From assembly GCA_947624515.1 (NCBI GenBank), contig CANQKN010000006.1:1-35033 (forward strand): a DNA stretch of 35,033 bases. Reading direction: 5' to 3'. The translations under genes were made by a program, and so were the position numbers. Below are positions 1 through 7,657 of the stretch, one piece after another. The notes under the pieces are model-generated. The model was not told the DNA's origin, ran no database searches, and saw only the letters and a list, made by a program, of their open reading frames with translations. This DNA comes from an uncultured Bacilli bacterium. GTDB lineage: Bacteria; Bacillota_I; Bacilli_A; RF39; UBA660. Within the stretch, counting starts at the first letter, position 1. The number at the start of each line of letters is the position of its first letter.

Positions 1-834
1 GGAAAAGTAGATTGGTATAATGGTGGTATGGAACATGCTACTAGACATTTACTTTATGCAAGATTTTGGAATCAGTTCCTATATAATAATCATCTAGTTC
101 CTAATAAAGAACCATTTAAAGTTCGTGCTAGTCATGGCATGATTTTAGGTGAAGGTGGCGTCAAGATGAGTAAAAGTCTTGGTAATGTTATCAATCCAGA
201 CGATATTGTAGCAACCCTTGGTGCTGATGTATTGCGTACTTATGAAATGTTTATTGGTGATTATGAAAAAGAGGCTACTTGGAGTGAACAAGGATTAAAT
301 GGATGTAAGAGATTTATTGATAAAGTTATTCGTTTAGGAGAACACTTAAATCAATCTAATAGTTATTCTAAAGAATTGGAAAAGGATATTCATAAAACGA
401 TTAAGAAAGTTACAGAAGATATGGATGAACTTAAATTTAATACAGCAGTATCGGCATTAATGATTTTATTAAATAAAATGGAAAAGATGGATTCTATTTC
501 TCGATTAGATTATCGTACCTATTTGATGCTTTTTAATCCAATTGCTCCACATATTACAGAAGAATTAAATGAAAGATATATGCTTGGTAATCCAATCTGT
601 GAATCTAGTTGGCCAAGTTATGATGATGATAAATTAATAGACTCTGAAAAAGAGATTGCAGTTCAAGTAAATGGAAAGGTAAGAGCTACTATTCATGTTC
701 ATATGGATGATAGTGATGAAATGATTCAAGAACAAGCAATGAAAGAAGCTAATGTTATTAAACATTTAGAGGGAAAAGAAATTGTAAAAGTAATTGTAAT
801 TAAAGGAAAGATTGTTAATATTGTTGTAAAATAA
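1..834 (+). CDS. leuS: Leucyl-tRNA synthetase, C-terminal part (5' truncated by window edge)
   Basis: Frame is open from base 1 (GKVDWYNGGMEHATRHLLYARFW...); contains KMSKS (VKMSKSLGNVINPDDI) and a LeuRS anticodon-binding/C-terminal region. Confidence 0.95.
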   Translation, partial: GKVDWYNGGMEHATRHLLYARFWNQFLYNNHLVPNKEPFKVRASHGMILGEGGVKMSKSLGNVINPDDIVATLGADVLRTYEMFIGDYEKEATWSEQGLNGCKRFIDKVIRLGEHLNQSNSYSKELEKDIHKTIKKVTEDMDELKFNTAVSALMILLNKMEKMDSISRLDYRTYLMLFNPIAPHITEELNERYMLGNPICESSWPSYDDDKLIDSEKEIAVQVNGKVRATIHVHMDDSDEMIQEQAMKEANVIKHLEGKEIVKVIVIKGKIVNIVVK

Positions 835-846
835 TATAAAATAAAA

Positions 847-928
847 AAAACTTGTAAAAAAGTTTTTTGAATCGTATCAATAAAGGGATTTTTTAAATTT
901 CGTTAGGGAAAATAAAAAATTCCTTTTT
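847..928 (+). repeat. 82-bp intergenic repeat copy 1, containing a hairpin plus T-run (terminator-like)
   Basis: About 93% identical by eye to 7309-7390. AAGGGATTTTTTA...TAAAAAATTCCTT stem followed by TTTTT. Confidence 0.85.
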
Positions 929-1030
929 CTTTTATTATCAATATAAAAAATAGGTGATTTTACAGTTATTTATCTTTCTGTTATGGTATCCTTTGTAAGT
1001 TGAAAGATTCAATTTTGAAGGAGGGAAAAA

Positions 1031-1833
1031 ATGCAGTTAGAAACGATTAATATGTTAAATGATGCTATGTTTAAATTCTTGTTTCGAAGTATTGAAGCAA
1101 GAAGTATGGTAGCATCTTTTTTACATGAAATCACAGGAATCGAAGAAAATTTACTAAAAAATGCCAACTATCAAGGAGGAGAATTAGTAAAGAAAAATCT
1201 AAAAGAAAAGAAAAAAGAAGCAGATATCATAATCAATTAATATTAGAAATGAATCAATATCCAAATAATCATATTTTTGAAAAGAATACAAGTTATGCCT
1301 TTTCAGTAATATCAGAAAGTATACCAATTAGTACTAAACGATATCCAACAGTAATCTTAATAAACTTAGATTATTTTAATAAATATCAAACTAAGAAATC
1401 AATATTACACTTTAAACTAAGAGATGAAGAAGGAACGATAGAAACAGAAATGTATGATTCATATCATTTAATACTTGAAAATATAGTTAACGAAAAGTAT
1501 AATAAAGATAGTGAAATACAAAAAGTAGTAAAATTATTAATGAGCAAGAAAATAGAAGAAATGATAGATCAGTTTAAAGGGGATGAGAAGTATATGGCAG
1601 CAATTAGGAAAGTAGAGGATTTATCAAAAGATCCAAACTTTGTAGGATACTATGATAAGGAAGAAGCACATAAATGGGATTTAGAAGATATGAGAGAAAC
1701 CGGATATGATGAAGGCGTGAGAAAAAGAAGTATTGAAATAGCACAAGCGATGTTAAAAAATAGGGAACCAATTGATAAAATTTTAAAATATACGAACTTA
1801 ACTGTTGAAGAAATTATGACATTAAATTTATAA
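1031..1833 (+). pseudogene. Rpn / PD-(D/E)XK nuclease family transposase-like protein, interrupted by a frameshift near 1240
   Basis: ORF 1031-1240 (MQLETINMLNDAMFKFLF...KKKEADIIIN) continues in another frame as NQLILEMNQYPNNHIFEKNTSYAFSVIS...; together they read as one Rpn-family protein. Confidence 0.75.
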
Positions 1834-1840
1834 AATGTAG

Positions 1841-1871
1841 AAAAGTAGGATATGTGGAATTCTACTTTTTT
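1841..1871 (+). terminator. Rho-independent terminator after Rpn-like gene
   Basis: AAAAGTAG ... CTACTTTTTT stem with T-run. Confidence 0.6.
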
Positions 1872-1918
1872 CGATTTTTTTAGCTATTCTTTTCTTTTAT
1901 ATTTATTTTGGTGATATT

Positions 1919-2092
1919 ATGAAAGTAAAACTTTTTGATTTTGAGGATGAAAAGGATTTGGAAAATGCAATCAATGATTTTTTAGATGATACTTTAGAAG
2001 TTATTGATATTAAATATCAAGTATCAGCTAGTGTTTTTAGTGAAGAACAGATTTACTGTTTTTCTGCTATGATTGTTTACTATAAAAAATAG
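1919..2092 (+). CDS. Cse60-like sporulation protein (57 aa), absent from supplied ORF track
   Basis: Translation MKVKLFDFEDEKDLENAINDFLDDTLEVIDIKYQVSASVFSEEQIYCFSAMIVYYKK*; the IDIKYQV and EEQIYCFSA motifs resemble Cse60. Preceded by GGTGAT ribosome-binding site. Confidence 0.75.
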   Translation: MKVKLFDFEDEKDLENAINDFLDDTLEVIDIKYQVSASVFSEEQIYCFSAMIVYYKK

Positions 2093-2147
2093 TGATGTTC
2101 GATTGTTTCTCATTTTTTTCTGATTTATAATAAAGAAGGGTGGTACT

Positions 2148-3344
2148 ATGAAAGAAAGATTAATATTTCATATTGATGTTAATAATGCTTTTTTATCATG
2201 GACTGCTGTTGACTTATTAAAGAAAGGTTATCCGATTGACATTCGTACTATTCCTTCTGTTATTGGTGGAGATGAAGAAGCTAGAAGAGGAATTGTAACT
2301 GCGAAAAGTCCTGTTGCTAAGAAAATGGGAGTTGTAACGGCAGAACCTTTATATATGGCTAGAAGAAAATGCCCTGGTTTAAAGATATTTAAAGGAGATT
2401 ATGAATTATATCACAAAGAATCTAATAAATTATATGAATATTTTTGTTTATTTACGGATAAAATAGAAAGATTTTCGATTGATGAATGTTTTTTAGATAT
2501 GACAGGTACTGAACTATTATATCCAGATCCTATCCAACTTGCTTATAAAATGAAAGATGAAATTTATCAAAAATTTGGTTATACTGTTAATATAGGAATT
2601 GCCAATAATAAACTTTGTGCTAAAATGGCTAGTGATTTTGAGAAGCCTAATAAAGTTCATACTTTATTTCAGTATGAAATAGAGGAAAAAATGTGGCCTC
2701 TTCCTGTTACAGATTTGTTTATGGTAGGTAAATCTTCTAGTAAAACTTTAATGGAAATGGGAATTCGAACTATTGGTGATCTTGCTCATATAGATGTACA
2801 TTTTTTAAGAAAAAGATTTAAAAGTCAGGGAGATATGATGCATGAATATGCTAATGGTATTGATTATAGTGAAGTAATACCTAGAAATAGTAAGAGTAAA
2901 AGTATTAGTACGACCGAAACTCTTCCGAAAGATATCGATACTTTTTCTGAATTAAAAAAAGTATTAATGAAACAAGCTGAACGGGTAGGAAGGCAGGCTA
3001 GAAAGGAAAAACTTTATGCAAAAACGATTGCTTTAATCTTTAAAACGAATGATTTTGTTTCTTATTCTCATCAAATTAAATTGATCAATCCTACGAATGT
3101 TACTGCTGAAATTTATCAAACTTCTTTAGAAATTTTAGAAAAAGGATGGAAAAGGGAACCACTTCGTTTAATTGGTATTCGCTTATCTGATTTTACACAA
3201 AATAATCATAAGCAAATATCATTATTCGATGTAGAAAAAGATTATCATAGTGATAAGATTCAAGAAGTCATGGACCATATTTCTGATAAATATGGAGATG
3301 GTATTATCATTCCAGCTTCTTTAAAGAATAAGAGTGGAAAGTAG
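2148..3344 (+). CDS. dinB: Y-family DNA polymerase (DNA polymerase IV / UmuC-like)
   Basis: FHIDVNNAFLSW, RFSIDECFLDMT and NIGIANNKLCAKMASDFEKP motifs typical of Y-family polymerases. Confidence 0.88.
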   Translation: MKERLIFHIDVNNAFLSWTAVDLLKKGYPIDIRTIPSVIGGDEEARRGIVTAKSPVAKKMGVVTAEPLYMARRKCPGLKIFKGDYELYHKESNKLYEYFCLFTDKIERFSIDECFLDMTGTELLYPDPIQLAYKMKDEIYQKFGYTVNIGIANNKLCAKMASDFEKPNKVHTLFQYEIEEKMWPLPVTDLFMVGKSSSKTLMEMGIRTIGDLAHIDVHFLRKRFKSQGDMMHEYANGIDYSEVIPRNSKSKSISTTETLPKDIDTFSELKKVLMKQAERVGRQARKEKLYAKTIALIFKTNDFVSYSHQIKLINPTNVTAEIYQTSLEILEKGWKREPLRLIGIRLSDFTQNNHKQISLFDVEKDYHSDKIQEVMDHISDKYGDGIIIPASLKNKSGK

Positions 3345-3352
3345 GAATATTT

Positions 3353-4261
3353 ATGAAATATAGTAATGAATTTATTAATCAACTGATAGAAAGTGAAATA
3401 GAATTTAGTAATCATTTAGCTTCTATTTATCACTATCCTGATAATATTACACATCTTTTATATATTATGATTCCTGCATTTATTTTAAAATATGGAACGA
3501 ATTTTAAACAATTATTAGAAAAATGTTTTGCAACCGTTCCTATTATTATTGATGATCAGCAAGATCAAATCTATCAAGCTTATTATTTTAGTAAATTGGA
3601 AAGAAAACAAGAAATTCGTGTAGTAAAAGGAATTGTTTTAAAAAATTATAAAAATATAGGGTTAATGCAATTACTAGACAATTTAGTTCATGAATTTAAT
3701 CATGCAGTAAATTCTTTACAAAACGAAATGATTGAAAATCATCATTTTTTAGTTAGAACAGGTATTGTTTATCATTATTTTGATAAGACTACTTTGCAGT
3801 TAGTTAAAACTGGTGAAGAAGAAATTTTAGAAGAAGTAATTAATACTAAACAAACGGAAATGATTATTGATATTATTAAACAATTATCTAATTATTCTAT
3901 TTCAAATTCTACTGTTCAAAGTACATTATATTCTATTGATTCTAATTATCATTCTAATAGTTATTTTTTAGAATCCTATGTTTGTAAAAAGTTAATGGAA
4001 AATAAGACTTTTTTATCTACCTTAGAAGTTTTACGATTTGAAGGACAAATTGAAGATATTTACCATTTTTTCGATTCTATTGTGGGTCAAGATGGTTCTT
4101 TCTTAAAATTATCTAATTATTTAAGACAGTCTTTAAAGTTACAGCGGGAACTTACTAATACAAAATGGTTTAAAAAAAGAAAAATAAATCGGATAAAAGA
4201 AATTAATCAAAAAGCTTTTGCTATTATACAGAAATTTGATTCTAATACCATTTATAAATAA
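3353..4261 (+). CDS. Hypothetical protein with HExxH zincin-like motif
   Basis: Intact 302-aa ORF; contains LVHEFNHAVNSL. Confidence 0.7.
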   Translation: MKYSNEFINQLIESEIEFSNHLASIYHYPDNITHLLYIMIPAFILKYGTNFKQLLEKCFATVPIIIDDQQDQIYQAYYFSKLERKQEIRVVKGIVLKNYKNIGLMQLLDNLVHEFNHAVNSLQNEMIENHHFLVRTGIVYHYFDKTTLQLVKTGEEEILEEVINTKQTEMIIDIIKQLSNYSISNSTVQSTLYSIDSNYHSNSYFLESYVCKKLMENKTFLSTLEVLRFEGQIEDIYHFFDSIVGQDGSFLKLSNYLRQSLKLQRELTNTKWFKKRKINRIKEINQKAFAIIQKFDSNTIYK

Positions 4262-4295
4262 AAAAGATCCTATTTCTTTAATATAGGATCTTTTT
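4262..4295. terminator. Bidirectional terminator between convergent genes
   Basis: AAAAGATCCTAT-ttctttaat-ATAGGATCTTTTT perfect inverted repeat between convergent ORFs. Confidence 0.85.
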
Positions 4296-4812
4296 CAACA
4301 ATATAAATATTTTTTAAAACTTTAATAATTTTACTTGGTATTTCATGAATTGGAATTTGTGGATTGGGAATGATTTCAGTGATAGTTATATTATTTTTCT
4401 TAATGGTAATAATTTGCTTTAGGTATTGTTGTTCTTGATCTGTTATCATATGGGTTTTATTCATTTCACCAAGAATATATATAATATTATAAATATACTG
4501 GATAAAAAAGTCGTATTTTTCTTTTTCTGTTGGAATTTGTGAATCTAGTTTTTGTGTGATTCCATCTAATGTCATCCATGATTCTATATCTTCTAACTTG
4601 ATCTCTTCCTTTTTTCTCTTCTTCCAACCTATTATTTTTTCAAATGAGTATATTTCCATAGCTTTTTCTAATAGAAAAATATTTTCAATCGTAGAATTTT
4701 TATGAAAATCATGTTCTAGAACAAAACTACAGCAGTATCTTGTAATATCTGTTGATTCACTTTGATAATTAATAGTTGGGACATATGGCTTATAAATTGG
4801 TTCTTGTTTCAT
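4270..4812 (-). CDS. Hypothetical protein (180 aa)
   Basis: Intact ORF on the minus strand, convergent with 3353-4261, overlapping the shared terminator. Confidence 0.65.
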   Translation of the reverse strand: MKQEPIYKPYVPTINYQSESTDITRYCCSFVLEHDFHKNSTIENIFLLEKAMEIYSFEKIIGWKKRKKEEIKLEDIESWMTLDGITQKLDSQIPTEKEKYDFFIQYIYNIIYILGEMNKTHMITDQEQQYLKQIITIKKNNITITEIIPNPQIPIHEIPSKIIKVLKNIYIVEKDPILKK

Positions 4813-4987
4813 TATATTTTACTCCTTCTTCTTGATAGTATGTTATTATAACATATATTTTTAAAAAATGCTATTTAGATAGTAAAAAATAGTAAAATTG
4901 TTAAAAATATTATTGATCCTATTGACTTTTTCGTTTCTGTAAGGGTTTAATAATATAAGAGAGTATCTTTTTAAATAGGGTGATTAT

Positions 4988-5491
4988 ATGAAAGATAATT
5001 ATGTATTTGAATATTTAAATGAGAATGATTTTAGAGTAAAAGAACGATCAGTTCGTAAATATAATATGCTTGCTTATAAAAAAATGACTTTTGAATATTA
5101 CCCTAAAATGAAATCAGGAGAGTTTTTAGGAAAACAAGTTTCTAAAAATGAAGATGGAAGTATCATGTATGAATTACCATTACCAACAGATGATATGTTT
5201 GCAAAAGTTCATGGTGTTATTACTTTACATTATACTGTTTATAAGGATAAGAAAGTTATTTTATTAACCAATATTACACCAGAAGGTATTTTAGAAGAAG
5301 GACATCGTACAGAGCTTAGTGCTTATAAAGGTGTTATGGTATCAAAAACTAATAAAGAAAAAGATATGTTTAAAATCAATTTATTAAATATGATGAATAA
5401 AGGGTTTGGGACTACTTTTGCTCTTACTACAATAGTAGCTTCTCTAATTGTATTAATGATTGGTATTATTGGTTTTTTATTTTTAAAATAG
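4988..5491 (+). CDS. Hypothetical protein with C-terminal transmembrane helix
   Basis: 167-aa ORF, GGTGAT ribosome-binding site, hydrophobic C-terminus TFALTTIVASLIVLMIGIIGFLFLK. Confidence 0.7.
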   Translation: MKDNYVFEYLNENDFRVKERSVRKYNMLAYKKMTFEYYPKMKSGEFLGKQVSKNEDGSIMYELPLPTDDMFAKVHGVITLHYTVYKDKKVILLTNITPEGILEEGHRTELSAYKGVMVSKTNKEKDMFKINLLNMMNKGFGTTFALTTIVASLIVLMIGIIGFLFLK

Positions 5492-5512
5492 GATAATTCA
5501 TAAGGAGATTAT

Positions 5513-7303
5513 ATGAATAAGGGTAGGAAACTATATTTTATGATATTAATATTAACTGTAGTTTTAGTATCGGCAGTGTATTTTTCGTATGCTATTTTTA
5601 CTAATAAAGTAGAAGAACATGGAAAGTTAAATATAGTAGCAGGAACACTAGATTATAAAATAGAGAGTGATAATTTAAAAAATAATCAAATAACTTTAAA
5701 ATCAAAAATGACACAAGAAATAATTATCAAAGTGATTTCCTTAAATAAAATTGATTCTAATTACGAGTTATATTATGAGATTAAAGAAGGAACAGATGTA
5801 GAAGTAGGATATAGTGAGAATACTAAAGATAACCCAAGCGGAACTATTAAAGCTGATGAATCAAAAGAAATCACAGTAACTATTCAAAATAAAAGTAATG
5901 ATAATGCTACTATAGAATTTAAAGTACTAGGTGGATTTACTCATAATGAGTTAGTGTTAGAACAAGGAAATAAAATAAATTTAACCAGTTTATATGTAGA
6001 GGAAATTTTAAATGGAGCGGATCCAGTATTAAAAGGAAATTTAATACCAGTAACAATAGATAAGGATGGGACTGTAAGAAAAGCAGATATCAGTAAAAAG
6101 TGGTATAGTTATGAAGAAAAAGAATGGGCCAATGCAGTTATCTTGAAAGATGAGTCAAAAACTTATACCAATGAACAAACTATTCCAGAAGATGAAATAG
6201 AAAGCTATTTTGTATGGATACCGAAATACAGTTATCAAATATGGGATTTAGGAACAAGTTATACAGGAGTAACCACATTAGATACTAAAAAAGTACATGC
6301 AATCAATATCCAATTTGGAACAGAGGATACAACAAATAGTAGTAATAGTTGTGCAACACCAAACAAAACTGGAGACAGTGGAAGTTGTCAAGTAGGATAT
6401 TATATGACACATCCAGCATTTACATCCTTTGGAGTAAATGGAATATGGGTAGGAAAATTTGAAACAGGATATAATGGAGCAACCCAAACTAGTGGAGCAG
6501 AACAAGATAGTAGTGATCATACTAAAATAATAATCAAGCCCAATGTATATAGTTGGAGAAATATAACCATAGGGCATGCTTTTCAAGCAAGTTATAATTA
6601 CCAAAGAGAAGAATTAGATAGTCATATGATGAAGAATACAGAATGGGGAGCAGTAGCATATTTAAGTCACTCCAAATATGGAACCTGTACTAATGGAAAT
6701 TGTAGTGAGGTAAGAGTTAATAATAATGAAGCATATATTACTGGATATGCAGCAACAGTAGCACCAACAAAAGGATATAGTACTACTAGTATAGAAGGAA
6801 ATCAATTTGAAACGACTTCATTAGGGGATGATGGAACCTATACAGTAAATTATAAAAATAGTAGTGCAGATGTAGCATCAACAACAGGAAATAAAACAGG
6901 AATCTATGATATGAGTGGAGGATCCTGGGAATATGTTGTAGGTTATACCACTTCAAATGGAAGTAATGATAAATCAGAACTTAATACAGTAACTTATCCT
7001 CTAAAATATTATGACATTTATTCATCAACCAAAGATAAAAATTATAATAATCGTATTTTGGGAGATGCAACCGGAGAGATGGGGCCATTTGGAAGTAAAG
7101 TTGATCCAGATAATATTGCACATAATCGCTCTAGCTGGTATGAGGATTATGCTTATTTCGCGGACTTGTCTTATCCATGGTTTGAACGTGGTGGTGGTTG
7201 GTATGATGGTACAATTGCTGGTGTTTTTGCATTCATACATGGGACTGGTAGATTGAATTTATCGAATTCTTTCCGTATCGTCCTAGCACCAAATAATGAC
7301 TAA
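5513..7303 (+). CDS. Secreted/surface-anchored protein with C-terminal formylglycine-generating-enzyme/C-type-lectin-like domain
   Basis: N-terminal signal/TM segment (YFMILILTVVLVSAVYFSYAIF); FVWIPKYSYQIW, MSGGSWEYVVG and C-terminal RGGGWYDGTIAGVFAF...SFRIVLAP resemble FGE-fold proteins. Confidence 0.75.
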   Translation: MNKGRKLYFMILILTVVLVSAVYFSYAIFTNKVEEHGKLNIVAGTLDYKIESDNLKNNQITLKSKMTQEIIIKVISLNKIDSNYELYYEIKEGTDVEVGYSENTKDNPSGTIKADESKEITVTIQNKSNDNATIEFKVLGGFTHNELVLEQGNKINLTSLYVEEILNGADPVLKGNLIPVTIDKDGTVRKADISKKWYSYEEKEWANAVILKDESKTYTNEQTIPEDEIESYFVWIPKYSYQIWDLGTSYTGVTTLDTKKVHAINIQFGTEDTTNSSNSCATPNKTGDSGSCQVGYYMTHPAFTSFGVNGIWVGKFETGYNGATQTSGAEQDSSDHTKIIIKPNVYSWRNITIGHAFQASYNYQREELDSHMMKNTEWGAVAYLSHSKYGTCTNGNCSEVRVNNNEAYITGYAATVAPTKGYSTTSIEGNQFETTSLGDDGTYTVNYKNSSADVASTTGNKTGIYDMSGGSWEYVVGYTTSNGSNDKSELNTVTYPLKYYDIYSSTKDKNYNNRILGDATGEMGPFGSKVDPDNIAHNRSSWYEDYAYFADLSYPWFERGGGWYDGTIAGVFAFIHGTGRLNLSNSFRIVLAPNND

Positions 7304-7308
7304 AATTA

Positions 7309-7390
7309 AAAACTTGTAAACAAATTTTTTGAATTGTATCAATAAAGGAATTTTTTAAAATCCGTTAGGGAAAATAAAAAATTCCTTTTT
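7309..7390 (+). repeat. 82-bp intergenic repeat copy 2 with hairpin/T-run
   Basis: Near-identical to 847-928; AAGGAATTTTTTA...TAAAAAATTCCTT perfect stem followed by TTTTTT. Confidence 0.85.
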
Positions 7391-7406
7391 TTAGTAATTG
7401 GATTTA

Positions 7407-7430
7407 AGAAATTATGACATTAAATTTATA
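7407..7430 (+). pseudogene. 3'-terminal remnant of an Rpn-like gene
   Basis: AGAAATTATGACATTAAATTTATA is an exact 24-bp match to 1809-1832, which encodes the C-terminal EIMTLNL* of the Rpn-like ORF. Confidence 0.7.
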
Positions 7431-7434
7431 ATAA

Positions 7435-7590
7435 ACAAGAAAATATAGTGATGTGATGCTATTACAGAACTGATAAATGGTTAAAGATATCTTAGACAAC
7501 ACACATTGTTTAACATCTATCCTTAATAATAATTAGATTTTTAGTGTAACACTATTCTTGTTTTTCGTACTGATTTATCAGTACTTTTTT
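7435..7590 (+). ncRNA. Candidate structured non-coding RNA ending in a terminator
   Basis: No ORF; TATAAT at 7427-7432; closing helix ACAAGAA..TAGTG with CACTATTCTTGT (to 7561); inner helix GATAAATGGTTAAA with TTTAACATCTATC; terminal hairpin GTACTGAtttaTCAGTACTTTTTTT. Confidence 0.45.
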
Positions 7591-7591
7591 T
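7567..7591 (+). terminator. Rho-independent terminator
   Basis: GTACTGA-TTTA-TCAGTAC followed by T7. Confidence 0.8.
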
Positions 7592-7657
7592 GTTTTCTTA
7601 GAAATATATTAGGCTCTTTTGGTATTTGTGTGGTAAAATATGGTTAGGTGATAAAAG

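Noticed and set aside
6278-6604. Minus-strand 108-aa ORF
   Set aside because: Antisense to the well-supported surface-protein CDS; Cys/Ile-rich composition is the usual shadow of AT-rich coding sequence.
7011-7256. Overlapping + and - ORFs (7011-7256, 7025-7240) in the surface gene 3' end
   Set aside because: Alternate-frame shadows of 5513-7303; no ribosome-binding site or plausible protein features.
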